From NCBI RefSeq assembly GCF_001428125.1, contig NZ_LMSM01000006.1:245550-309549 (forward strand): a stretch of 64,000 nt of DNA, read 5' to 3'. Made by a program: the position numbers and the translations under genes. The stretch comes from Nocardioides sp. Soil774. Its GTDB lineage: Bacteria; Actinomycetota; Actinomycetes; Propionibacteriales; Nocardioidaceae. Numbering within the stretch: position 1 is the first letter of the stretch; each line of letters opens with the position of its first letter. The notes under the pieces were generated by a model. That model did no database searches and was not told the origin of the DNA. It worked only from the letters and a program-made list of their open reading frames with translations. Positions 33,789-40,951 of this stretch are shown one piece after another.

Positions 33789-34832
33789 TCACAGGCGCGC
33801 GGCGGCCCACTCCAGGAGCCGGTCGCGCTCCCAGGTGTTGACGATCCGGTCGGGGTCGATGCCGGCCTCCGCCGCCCTGGCGGCGCCGAAGTCGAGCATG
33901 TCGAGCTGGCCGGGCGCGTGCGCGTCGGAGTCGATGGAGAACAGGCAGCCGAGGTCCCGGGCGAGCTCGAGCAGGCGCGTGGGCGGGTCGCGGCGCTCGG
34001 GCCGTGAGTTGATCTCGACCGCCACGCCTTCCTCGACGCACGCGGTGAAGACGGCCTCGGCGTCGAACTGGCTCTGCGCGCGGGTGCCGCGACCACCCGT
34101 GACCAGCCGGCCGGTGCAGTGGCCGAGCACGTTGGTGTGCGGGTCGCGCACCGCGCCGACCATGCGCCGCGTCATCGCCGGGGCCTCCATCTTCAGCTTG
34201 GAGTGCACCGACGCCACCCGCACGTCGAGGCGCCGGAGCATCTCCGGGGTCTGGTCGAGCGAGCCGTCGTCGAGGATGTCGACCTCGATGCCCTTGAGCA
34301 GGGTGAAGGAGCCGCCGAGGTGCTCGTTGACGGCGTCGACCACGCCCAGCTGGCGCGCCAGCCGCTCGGCGCTCAGCCCGTTGGCGACCCGCAGCCGCGG
34401 GCTGTGGTCGGTCAGCACGAGGTAGTCGTGGCCCAGCTCGATGGCCGTCATCGCCATCTCCTCCAGCGGTGAGCCGCCGTCGGACCAGTCGGAGTGCGAG
34501 TGCAGGTCGCCGCGCAGGAGGGCGCGGACCTCCTCGCCGCCCCGGGCGAGCGGCCCCGCCGTGCGCTCCAGCGCCACCAGCCGCTCGGGCACCACCCCGT
34601 TGCAGGCGTCGGTGATCACCGCGGCCGTGCTCGGCCCGATGCCCGGCAGCTCGGTGAGCGTGCCCGCGGAGGCGCGACGGCGTACGTCGTCCTCGCCCAG
34701 CGGGAGGATCGTGCGCGCGGCGTTGCGGAACGCCTCGATGCGGCGGGTCTCCTCACGCTGGCGCTCCATGAGGAACGCGATCCGGCGCAGCGTGGCCACC
34801 GGTCCGCGTACGTCGTCCCCCTGCAGGCTCAC
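33789..34832 (-). CDS. PHP-domain phosphoesterase with helix-hairpin-helix N-terminus
   Basis: 347 residues. N-terminal region about 1-90 resembles the helical and HhH parts of PolX (RIEAFRNAARTI, LTELPGIGPSTAAVI), without the polymerase palm. PHP domain about 105-345 with metal motifs GDLHSHSDWSDGG, VLTDHSPRL, LKGIEVDIL, VASVHSKL, and INSRPERRDPPTR then SIDSDAHAPGQL. Probably a DNA 3' end or nucleotide phosphoesterase. GTG start. Confidence 0.88.
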   Translation of the reverse strand: MSLQGDDVRGPVATLRRIAFLMERQREETRRIEAFRNAARTILPLGEDDVRRRASAGTLTELPGIGPSTAAVITDACNGVVPERLVALERTAGPLARGGEEVRALLRGDLHSHSDWSDGGSPLEEMAMTAIELGHDYLVLTDHSPRLRVANGLSAERLARQLGVVDAVNEHLGGSFTLLKGIEVDILDDGSLDQTPEMLRRLDVRVASVHSKLKMEAPAMTRRMVGAVRDPHTNVLGHCTGRLVTGGRGTRAQSQFDAEAVFTACVEEGVAVEINSRPERRDPPTRLLELARDLGCLFSIDSDAHAPGQLDMLDFGAARAAEAGIDPDRIVNTWERDRLLEWAAARL

Positions 34833-34842
34833 CGCGGTCTCC

Positions 34843-35661
34843 TCAGCGCCCCTGGAACCGGGCCGGGCGCTTGTCGCGGGCCGCGGCGATGCCCTCCTGC
34901 AGGTCGGCCGTCGCCAGCGTGACCGGCTGGGCGAGCGCCTCCCACTGCAGGGCGGACTCGAAGTCGGCGTGCCCGCCGTCGGCGAGGGCGATCTTGGTGA
35001 GCCGGGCCGCGATGGGGGCGGTCGCCGCGATGCCGGCGGCGGTGGCCATCACCTCGTCGAGGAAGGCGTCGGGCTCGATCACGCGCGACACCATGCCGAG
35101 TCGCAGCGCCTCGTCGGCGTCCACGACGCGGCCGGTGAGGAGCAGGTCGCGGGCGTGGGCGAGGCCGACCACCTCGGGCAGCAGCCACGTGCCGGCCATC
35201 CCGGCGTGCATGCCGAGCTTGTTGAACGGCATGCCGAGCCGGGCGCCGGAGGCGGCGTAGCGGATGTCGCAGGCCAGGGCCAAGCACAGGCCCGCGCCGA
35301 TGGCGGGGCCGTTGACGGCGGCGATGGTCGGCACCTCGAGGCGGCGCACCGAGAGCCACGCGCGGTAGAACGGCATCATCCGCGAGCGGAGGTGGTCGAC
35401 GCTCGCGTCGGGCTCGCTCGCGATCCACGACGTGTTGCCGCCCGAGCAGAAGGCGCTGCCCTCGCCCGTCACGACCACTGCGCGCACCGAGGAGTCGGCG
35501 GCGATCCGGTCGATCGCCTCGACCCACGACGAGGTCATCTCGTCGCTCATCGCGTTGCGCATCGCCGGGTTGTCGAGCGTGAGCAGCACGACCCCCTCCG
35601 ACGGGCGCTCGAGACGCAGGTGGGGCAGCTCGGACGGGTCGTGTGAGGGGTGCTCAGGCAT
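34843..35661 (-). CDS. Enoyl-CoA hydratase/isomerase family protein
   Basis: 272 residues. Crotonase fold with oxyanion-hole motifs GSAFCSGGNTSW (about 70) and NGPAIGAGLCLALACDIRYAA (about 117-137). The usual catalytic Glu144 position carries GMHAG in the segment FNKLGMHAGMAGTWLLPEVVG, and the Glu164 equivalent is retained (PEVVG), so isomerase or another crotonase activity is possible. It could serve fatty-acid or phenylacetate catabolism. ATG start; 10 bp upstream of the PHP gene. Confidence 0.87.
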   Translation of the reverse strand: MPEHPSHDPSELPHLRLERPSEGVVLLTLDNPAMRNAMSDEMTSSWVEAIDRIAADSSVRAVVVTGEGSAFCSGGNTSWIASEPDASVDHLRSRMMPFYRAWLSVRRLEVPTIAAVNGPAIGAGLCLALACDIRYAASGARLGMPFNKLGMHAGMAGTWLLPEVVGLAHARDLLLTGRVVDADEALRLGMVSRVIEPDAFLDEVMATAAGIAATAPIAARLTKIALADGGHADFESALQWEALAQPVTLATADLQEGIAAARDKRPARFQGR

Positions 35662-35705
35662 GGCTCGACCCTACCGATCGCGACCGACGTCCGGATCGGC
35701 GGTTT

Positions 35706-35748
35706 CACGCTCAGCGCGTGTGGTGCGTGAGCGTGGGCCACGCGTGGC
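35706..35748. promoter_or_regulatory. Inverted repeats upstream of DUF5679 gene
   Basis: CACGCTCA (35706-35713) with TGAGCGTG (35728-35735), followed by the 12-bp palindrome GCCACGCGTGGC (35737-35748), in the 190-bp region between the divergent enoyl-CoA hydratase and DUF5679 genes. Possible operator or leader structure; nothing else is seen there. Confidence 0.35.
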
Positions 35749-35851
35749 GTAGGGTCGCCTGCGGAGCCCTGGCGACCGCCGGGCTCCCCGGCGGGCTTCC
35801 CCACAGCAACCCCGTCGCGACGACCACGAAGTAACGAGCAAGGAGGCCGTC

Positions 35852-36010
35852 ATGGCGGAGACCTGGAGTGGTGAGTTCTACTGCGTCAAGTGCAAGGAGA
35901 AGCGCGAGGCGGAGGGCGAGATCAAGGTCAACGACAAGGGCACCAAGATGGCCAAGGGCGTCTGCCCGGTCTGCGGCACCAACCTGAACCGCATCCTCGG
36001 CAAGGCGTGA
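35852..36010 (+). CDS. DUF5679 small zinc-ribbon protein
   Basis: 52 residues: MAETWSGEFYCVKCKEKREA, then KMAKGVCPVCGTNLNRILGKA. Two CxxC knuckles (Cys11/Cys14, Cys38/Cys41) make a zinc ribbon. Strong AGGAGG ribosome site nine bases before the ATG, and an intrinsic terminator 20 bp after the stop, so it is a stand-alone, probably well-expressed gene. Function unknown. Confidence 0.85.
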   Translation: MAETWSGEFYCVKCKEKREAEGEIKVNDKGTKMAKGVCPVCGTNLNRILGKA

Positions 36011-36030
36011 TCCTCACCCCTTGAGCTGAC

Positions 36031-36064
36031 AGCGGCGGCGACACCTCCGGGTGTCGCCGCCGCT
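36031..36064 (+). terminator. Intrinsic terminator after DUF5679 gene
   Basis: Perfect 15-bp stem AGCGGCGGCGACACC / GGTGTCGCCGCCGCT with a TCCG loop, followed by GCGCATTTCATCC. Because the stem includes the GTG at 36051, that codon is unlikely to start the next gene. Confidence 0.85.
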
Positions 36065-36095
36065 GCGCATTTCATCCGCACCCGGCGACGAGGCT

Positions 36096-36650
36096 GTGGA
36101 CGACGGCCCGACGACGGCCACGGAGTGCCAGCGTGGGCACGTGCATCCGTCCCCGCGTCCCGGCGCCGGCTCCCTCCGCGTCCAGCTCTCCTGCCCCTCG
36201 CAGTGGCGCGACCCTGCCACCGCCGCCCTCGCCGCCGCCGGCGTGGTCGTGACCGGCGATGCCGCGGTGGGAGTCAGCATCGCGCCGGGCCGCACGGTGT
36301 CGGCCACGGTCGACGACTGGACCGTGGCCTCGCTCCCGCACCTGCTCGTCGCCGTCACGTCGTACGCCGTCGAGGTGGGGCCGTGGGCCGCGCCGGGCCT
36401 CGGCCCGTGCGCGCGCTGCGTCGCCGCCGAGGTGCTCGACGAGGGCGACCCGTCCCGCCTGCCCGAGGTGCCCCGGGCGCTGCTGTCGCTGGCCTCGGGC
36501 GCCGCGGCGCGCGACCTCGGCAGGTGGGCGCGCGGTGAGCTGCCGCACACCTGGCTCACCTCGTGGCGCTTCGACCACGAGCCGGTGCCGAGCGCGCGGC
36601 GCTGGCAGCGCCACCCCTATTGCGGGTGCGACTGGTTCGACACGGCCTGA
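36096..36650 (+). CDS. Orphan TOMM-cyclodehydratase-like protein
   Basis: About 184 residues. C-terminal zinc tetrad as in the E1/ThiF-like partner of YcaO (cyclodehydratase) enzymes: GLGPCARCVAAEV (Cys105, Cys108) and RRWQRHPYCGCDW (Cys176, Cys178). The preceding LPHLLVAVTSYAVEVGPWAAPGLGPC also matches that family. It lacks the full-length family's adenylation-related N-terminus, and no YcaO or precursor peptide gene is near. From memory, a homologue sits at the same place in mycobacteria (Rv3196 region). Start uncertain: GTG 36096 used, GTG 36141 possible. Confidence 0.75.
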   Translation: MDDGPTTATECQRGHVHPSPRPGAGSLRVQLSCPSQWRDPATAALAAAGVVVTGDAAVGVSIAPGRTVSATVDDWTVASLPHLLVAVTSYAVEVGPWAAPGLGPCARCVAAEVLDEGDPSRLPEVPRALLSLASGAAARDLGRWARGELPHTWLTSWRFDHEPVPSARRWQRHPYCGCDWFDTA

Positions 36651-36660
36651 GCCGCGTCCC

Positions 36661-36828
36661 TCACCACCACTCGCTGTCGAGCTTGCCCTCCATGGCCCGC
36701 AGGTGCGTGCGCGAGCAGGAGTCGCAGTAGGACACCCTCCGTCCCCGCTCGACCGCGGTCGTCCAGGTCAGCGTCTCGGCCTGCGGCGCCTGCGTGCCGC
36801 AGAAGGCGCAGGTCACGGTCTCGCTCAC
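36661..36828 (-). CDS. Small zinc-finger protein
   Basis: 55 residues: MSETVTCAFCGTQAPQAETL, then WTTAVERGRRVSYCDSCSR and THLRAMEGKLDSEWW. Two CxxC pairs (Cys7/Cys10, Cys35/Cys38) form a treble-clef or ribbon. GTG start. Composition and spacing strongly suggest real coding. Convergent with the TOMM-like gene (10 bp between stops). Family known only as actinobacterial hypothetical proteins near uvrD2; function unknown. Confidence 0.75.
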   Translation of the reverse strand: MSETVTCAFCGTQAPQAETLTWTTAVERGRRVSYCDSCSRTHLRAMEGKLDSEWW

Positions 36829-36874
36829 GCCACGAGGCTACTCCGCCGCGCTGCGGGCACCGGAGGGGAAATGG

Positions 36875-36919
36875 CCACGAGCCGGTACGTCGTCACCGTG
36901 ACGACGTACCGGCTCGTGG
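36875..36919 (-). terminator. Perfect 21-bp inverted repeat, likely terminator of whiB7 transcript
   Basis: CCACGAGCCGGTACGTCGTCA, three-base loop CCG, and its exact reverse complement: 21 paired bases without mismatch. It lies 56 bp after the stop of the 64-residue gene, and on the minus strand is followed by GGCCATTTCCCC, a weak U tract. Best explained as a terminator of the whiB7 unit; its perfect symmetry would also suit a protein-binding site. Confidence 0.7.
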
Positions 36920-36975
36920 GTGTCGGCTCACCCGCGATCAGGGCGAGGGCTGAGGTGTCCCCCAGGGGGCTCGGA

Positions 36976-37170
36976 TCAGATCGCGCGGGCGAGGGCGAGA
37001 CGTGCCTGCAGCGCGGCCTGCTCGGCCTTGCGGCTCATACGACGAGCCATGGCGAGGTGGTGGCCCCGCCGCAGTGCGTGCGCCTCTCCCAGGCGCGCGG
37101 ACATTTGTGCGCGCGCGAGTTCTTCATGCATGAGATTCATGTCGTTGCGTCCATTTCGGTAGGTCTTCAT
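36976..37170 (-). CDS. Small basic helical protein downstream of whiB7
   Basis: 64 residues: MKTYRNGRNDMNLMHEELAR, AQMSARLGEAHALRRGHHLA, MARRMSRKAEQAALQARLAL, ARAI. One long amphipathic Arg/Ala/Leu helix, strongly basic. It starts 53 bp after the whiB7 stop on the same strand, so it may share the antibiotic-induced transcript. An internal ATG at 37140 (MNLMHEEL) would match the form common in other actinobacteria. Function unknown; RNA or ribosome binding is conceivable from the charge. Confidence 0.65.
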   Translation of the reverse strand: MKTYRNGRNDMNLMHEELARAQMSARLGEAHALRRGHHLAMARRMSRKAEQAALQARLALARAI

Positions 37171-37223
37171 GGTGTGTGTAATTCCTGTACTTCCTCGATC
37201 GGAGATGGGAGCTGCGGTGACGC

Positions 37224-37598
37224 CTACGCGGCGGCCCCGTCCTTGTGCGTCGCGGCTGCGACCTGCTCGGACTTGCGGGGCCGGCCTCGCGGCCGCTTGC
37301 GCGGGATCACCACGCCCTGGAGGAAGAGCTCTCCCCCCCAGACACCCCACGGCTCGCGTCGCTCGAGCGCTCCGTCGAGACAGAGCGCCTGGACGGGACA
37401 GTCCGTGCACAGCGCCTTGGCGTGCTCGACGTCCGCGGGGGACTCGGCAAACCACAGCTCTGCGTCGTTGATGCGGCAGGGCAGCAGCTCTTCATCCACC
37501 TCGGCGGCTGCGTCGTGCAGGGCTCCGAGCGGAGCCTGGGGCTCCAGCTGGATCGTGACGTCGGCAGCGCGGTCGCGGACGAGTTCGCTGATGGTCAT
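37224..37598 (-). CDS. whiB7: WhiB7 transcriptional regulator of intrinsic antibiotic resistance
   Basis: 124 residues. Fe-S cluster cysteines Cys41, Cys64, Cys67, Cys73 (LPC...LCTDCPVQALC), the GVWGGE turn at 85-90, and C-terminal AT-hook RPRGRPRK (about 103-109), which separates WhiB7 from other WhiB proteins. WhiB7 binds SigA and AT-rich DNA just upstream of -35 elements to activate antibiotic-resistance genes, including itself. Here the gene is preceded by a leader of nearly 380 nt with an upstream peptide gene, a terminator hairpin and an AT-rich promoter, all as expected for ribosome-stress control by attenuation. Confidence 0.96.
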   Translation of the reverse strand: MTISELVRDRAADVTIQLEPQAPLGALHDAAAEVDEELLPCRINDAELWFAESPADVEHAKALCTDCPVQALCLDGALERREPWGVWGGELFLQGVVIPRKRPRGRPRKSEQVAAATHKDGAAA

Positions 37599-37660
37599 GT
37601 GTTCACCTCCTTCTCGTTGACCTGATCGCGGGTTGATGACTCGGTGCTGGACAAACAGAA

Positions 37661-37694
37661 AGGCCGCGGATCCCGGTGTCGGGTTCCGCGGCCT
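37661..37694 (-). terminator. Attenuator terminator in whiB7 leader
   Basis: On the minus strand AGGCCGCGGA-a-CCCG-acac-CGGG-a-TCCGCGGCCT, then TTCTGTTTGTC: a 14-bp, G+C-rich stem with a U-rich tail, 63 bp before the whiB7 ATG and 25 bp after the upstream peptide's stop. This is a textbook intrinsic terminator placed to abort transcription unless ribosomes stall in the leader peptide. Confidence 0.85.
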
Positions 37695-37719
37695 GGAGGC
37701 TGCCGATGCGAGGTGTGAC

Positions 37720-37902
37720 CTAGCTCGACGGACTCCAGGCAGGAGAACCCGGGAAATCGCCCTTGATGCGAACGATGGCGGCGGCGTCCTGGACAGCCAC
37801 CACACCGGCGCCGAAGGCGCGCGTGTGCGCGCAGGGGCGGCCGAGGGTGGACATGCCGAAGGACGGCGTCCAAGCCGTCATCGTCTTCGTGTAGTTCTCC
37901 AT
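37720..37902 (-). CDS. Upstream leader peptide gene (uORF) of whiB7
   Basis: 60 residues, MENYTKTMTAWTPSFGMSTL... ending PAWSPSS, TAG stop. Ribosome site GAAGGAGGTG is close to perfect, six bases before the ATG, much better than that of most genes here. It lies between the whiB7 promoter and the attenuator hairpin. In mycobacteria and Streptomyces translation of a leader ORF controls whiB7/wblC read-through; the same role is inferred. The peptide's own sequence need not matter. Confidence 0.75.
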   Translation of the reverse strand: MENYTKTMTAWTPSFGMSTLGRPCAHTRAFGAGVVAVQDAAAIVRIKGDFPGSPAWSPSS

Positions 37903-37976
37903 GGGGGCCACCTCCTTCGGGGCATCGGGCGCGGATCCGTGTCAGGGATCCCATGCGCGGGGTTGTTGTGAGGGGA

Positions 37977-38014
37977 ACGCTAGACCCTGATCTCCGTCAG
38001 GGGCAAACCATTTT
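37977..38014 (-). promoter_or_regulatory. WhiB7-autoregulated promoter
   Basis: Minus strand: AT-rich AAAATGG (38014-38008), -35-like TTGCCC (38006-38001), 18-nt spacer, -10-like TAGCGT (37982-37977; TANNNT type). An AAAAT-type patch immediately before -35 is the hallmark of WhiB7-activated promoters. It lies between the uvrD2 stop and the leader peptide. Confidence 0.6.
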
Positions 38015-38021
38015 GTGGGTA

Positions 38022-40076
38022 TTACAGAGAATTCTTTTCCGCACGCGTGCCGGAGACCAGCGCGAGGACCTCGTCGCCGTACTTGGTGAGCTTGCCGGGA
38101 CCCACCCCGCTGATGGCCCGCAGGCCCTTCTCGTCGGCCGGCGCGTGCTCGGCGATGAGCTGCAGGGTGGCGTCGGTGAAGACCACGAACGCCGGGACGC
38201 TGTCGGCCGACGCGCGCGCCAGGCGCCACTCGCGCAAGCGCTCGAACAGGGCCTCGTCGTAGGACGCCGGGCAGTCGGCGCACCGGCCGACCTTCTTCTC
38301 CGAGGCAGTGGACAGCGCCCGGCCGCACTCGCGGCAGTGCAGCGCGGCCCGGTTGCGCTTCGAGCGCTCGCGTCGCGGCGCGGAGACCCCGGCGACACCG
38401 TCGAGGAGAGGGGCCAGGAAGGGTGAGGGACCGCGGTTGCCCCGGCCTCCCGGCTCGCGCGCGCTCGCCCACGAGACCGTGAGCTCGTCGCGCGCACGCG
38501 TCATCGCGACGTAGAGGAGGCGTCGCTCCTCCTCGATCTCCGCCGGCGTCTGGGCCTGGTTGATCGGCATCATCTTCTCGTGCATGCCGGCCACGAAGAC
38601 GGCGTCCCACTCGAGGCCCTTGGCGGAGTGGATGGTGGCGATCGTGACCGCGTCGGCCACGGGTGCGTGCTGCTCGCCGGCCCGGCGGTCGAGGTCGTCG
38701 ACGAAGTCTCCGAGCGTCGCGTCCGGACGCTCGCGGCCGAAGTCGCCCGCGAGGTCGACCAGCGCCTGCAGCGACTCCCAGCGGTTGCGGACCTCTCCCC
38801 TGCCCTCCGGGGGCTCGGTCGAGTGGCCCATCTGCGAGAGCACCGCGACGACCGCGTCGGGGACCGGGCCGGACGCCTCGCCGCTGCGTGCGGCGCCGCG
38901 GACCAGCGTGATCGCCTGCCGCACCTCGCCGCGGTCGAAGAACCGTGCCGCACCGCGTACGACGTAGGGGATGCCGCGCGCGGCCAGCGCCTCCTCGAAG
39001 CGCTCGGACTGGGCGTTGATGCGCAGCAGGACCGCCATCCGGCTCGCCCGCGTGCCCTGGGCGCGCAACGCCGCCGCGCGCTCGGCGACCGCGTCGGCCT
39101 CGGCCACCTCGTCGGTGGCCTCGCGGTAGGTGATCGTGGCGCCGGAGGGCCGCTGCGCCACCAGGTCGACGCCCTTGCTGGGCGTGCCGGCGAGCAGGGT
39201 GTTGGCAGCGGCGACGACCTCGGGGGTCGAGCGGTAGTTGCGGACCAGCTCGACGCTCGTGGCGCCCGGGAAGGCGTTGGTGAACTCGCGCAGGTAGCGC
39301 GCGTCGGCACCGGCGAAGGAGTAGATGGTCTGCGCCGGGTCGCCGACGACGCACAGCTCGTCGCGCCCGCCCAGCCACAGGTCGAGCAGGGCGTGCTGGA
39401 GGGGCGAGACGTCCTGGAACTCGTCGACGACGAACCACTTGTACTGCCGGCGCACCTGGGCGGCGACCGCCTCGTTGTCGGCCAGCAGACCTGCGCCGAA
39501 GAGCAGCACGTCCTCCATGTCCATCCGCCCCTGGCCGCGCTTGACCTCCTCGTAGGCGTCGAAGGCGCGGGCCACGACCTCGGGCTCGAGGCCGGAGACC
39601 GTCCGGCCGCGCGCGCGGGCGAGCGCGGCGTAGGTGTCGGGACCGACGTTGGAGACCTTGGCCCACTCGATCTCGCTCGCCAGGTCGCGCAGGGTCGCCT
39701 GGTCGACCCCGAGCCGCTGCCGGCGGGCAGCCAGCGCGAGCATGCTGAGCTTGGACTCGGTGAGCTCGGGCAGGTCGCGGTTGTGCACACGCGGCCAGAA
39801 GAACCGCAGCTGGCGCAGGGCCGCGGAGTGGAACGTGCGCGCCTGCACGCCGGGGGCGCCGAGCGCGCGCAGCCGCTCGCGCATCTCGCCGGCCGCGCGG
39901 GTCGTGAACGACAGCGCCAGCACCTCGGTGGGCGCGTAGACCCCCTGCGCGACCCCGTGGGCGATGCGGTGGGTGACGGCTCGCGTCTTGCCCGTCCCGG
40001 CGCCCGCCAGCACTCGTACGGGCCCGCGCAGCGCCTCGGCGACCTGGCGCTGCTCGGGGTCGAGCGCTTCGAGCAC
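38022..40076 (-). CDS. uvrD2: UvrD2, UvrD/PcrA-type DNA helicase with HRDC domain
   Basis: 684 residues, superfamily 1A helicase: Walker A VLAGAGTGKTRAVTHRI (about 22-38), Walker B WFVVDEFQDVSPLQ, GDPAQTIYSFAGAD, and TIATIHSAKGLEWDAVFVAGMHEKMMP. A four-cysteine element (HCRECGRALSTASEKKVGRCADCP) links to a C-terminal HRDC domain (about 600-684). This arrangement is specific to actinobacterial UvrD2, essential in M. tuberculosis. GTG start with AGGAG six bases upstream. Divergent from mrx1. Confidence 0.94.
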   Translation of the reverse strand: MLEALDPEQRQVAEALRGPVRVLAGAGTGKTRAVTHRIAHGVAQGVYAPTEVLALSFTTRAAGEMRERLRALGAPGVQARTFHSAALRQLRFFWPRVHNRDLPELTESKLSMLALAARRQRLGVDQATLRDLASEIEWAKVSNVGPDTYAALARARGRTVSGLEPEVVARAFDAYEEVKRGQGRMDMEDVLLFGAGLLADNEAVAAQVRRQYKWFVVDEFQDVSPLQHALLDLWLGGRDELCVVGDPAQTIYSFAGADARYLREFTNAFPGATSVELVRNYRSTPEVVAAANTLLAGTPSKGVDLVAQRPSGATITYREATDEVAEADAVAERAAALRAQGTRASRMAVLLRINAQSERFEEALAARGIPYVVRGAARFFDRGEVRQAITLVRGAARSGEASGPVPDAVVAVLSQMGHSTEPPEGRGEVRNRWESLQALVDLAGDFGRERPDATLGDFVDDLDRRAGEQHAPVADAVTIATIHSAKGLEWDAVFVAGMHEKMMPINQAQTPAEIEEERRLLYVAMTRARDELTVSWASAREPGGRGNRGPSPFLAPLLDGVAGVSAPRRERSKRNRAALHCRECGRALSTASEKKVGRCADCPASYDEALFERLREWRLARASADSVPAFVVFTDATLQLIAEHAPADEKGLRAISGVGPGKLTKYGDEVLALVSGTRAEKNSL

Positions 40077-40216
40077 GGTCAGCTCCTGGGACGGGTCGGG
40101 CGGACGGACGGGTGGTGCGGTCGGACGGCGACGCCACCCTATGCGCCTCCGCCGACACCGCCACGACCCGGGAACGGGGAGGGAATGCCCGCCCGACCCG
40201 CGTGGTTGTGGCCTGC

Positions 40217-40471
40217 ATGTCCGAGAGCCAGTTCACGATGTTCACCACGCCCTGGTGCGGCTACTGCCACCGCCTGAAGAGCCAGCTCGACCGCGAGGGG
40301 ATCCCCTTCTCGATCGTCGACATCGAGCAGGAGCCCGACGCCGCCTTCACCGTCGAGCAGGCCAACGGCGGCAACCAGACCGTGCCGACCCTGCTGTTCT
40401 CCGACGGCAGCACGCTGACCAACCCGTCGGTGGCGCAGGTCAAGGAGAAGCTCTCCCTCCTCGCGGGTTAG
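40217..40471 (+). CDS. mrx1: Mycoredoxin-1 (mycothiol-dependent glutaredoxin-like protein)
   Basis: 84 residues. Thioredoxin fold with redox motif TTPWCGYCHRLKSQL (Cys14-Gly-Tyr-Cys17) and the cis-Pro segment NQTVPTLLFSDG. CGYC is the mycoredoxin-1 signature; Mrx1 reduces mycothiolated proteins. Its position beside uvrD2 and nudC is the same as in mycobacteria. The ATG choice follows family length. Confidence 0.92.
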   Translation: MSESQFTMFTTPWCGYCHRLKSQLDREGIPFSIVDIEQEPDAAFTVEQANGGNQTVPTLLFSDGSTLTNPSVAQVKEKLSLLAG

Positions 40472-40481
40472 CCTTGACCAC

Positions 40482-40946
40482 GTGTCCTTGCTGAACTCGA
40501 TCGACCGTGACCACGTCCTCACCGCGATGGACACCTGGGACGCAGCAGGCGGGGCCAACTACATGCTCGTGCGCGGCGGGGTCTCGACCCACGTGCTGAT
40601 GCACCACGGCAAGGAGTACGACGCCGCGGCCATCGCGGGCATCGCCCACGGCCTCGCGACCGGGCGCACCCTCACCCCGGCCGACATCCCCGGCGGCTCC
40701 GCCGGGGCGAGCAAGGCGCTGACGCGACTCGGCTTCCAGGTGCGCGACGACTCACCACCCAGCGAGCGCGTGCCGGGCACGCGGTCACGGACCAGCGCCC
40801 CCCGCACCGGCACCACGCGCGCCGCCTCCACGCGCAGCGCCACCACGCCGCGTCCACGCGTCGCGGCGACGGACCGTCCCGACAAGCTGTGCCCGCGCTG
40901 CTGGATCGCGCTGCCCGCGACGGGCATCTGCGACCAGTGTGACTGA
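40482..40946 (+). CDS. ScoMcrA-like N-terminal head domain with zinc ribbon
   Basis: 154 residues. The first about 90 residues (LTAMDTWDAAGGANYMLVRGG, MHHGKEYDAAAIAGIAHGLATGRTLTPADIPGGSAGASKALTRLGFQV) resemble the N-terminal head domain of the Streptomyces modification-dependent nuclease ScoMcrA. A basic Ser/Thr/Arg linker follows, then a C-terminal ribbon CPRCWIALPATGICDQCD. No HNH or SRA domain is present, so it is not a nuclease by itself; DNA binding is likely. GTG start 10 bp after mrx1. The family assignment is from motif resemblance only. Confidence 0.65.
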   Translation: MSLLNSIDRDHVLTAMDTWDAAGGANYMLVRGGVSTHVLMHHGKEYDAAAIAGIAHGLATGRTLTPADIPGGSAGASKALTRLGFQVRDDSPPSERVPGTRSRTSAPRTGTTRAASTRSATTPRPRVAATDRPDKLCPRCWIALPATGICDQCD

Positions 40947-40951
40947 GCGGC

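Noticed and set aside
36051..36095. GTG 36051 as start of the TOMM-like gene
   Set aside because: It lies inside the 15-bp terminator stem of the preceding gene; a later start is more likely.
28804..40076. Very long antisense reading frames across several genes (for example opposite UPF0182, uvrD2 and adnAB)
   Set aside because: They show the Arg/Ala/Gly/His-rich composition of shadow frames in high-GC DNA and have no recognisable domains.
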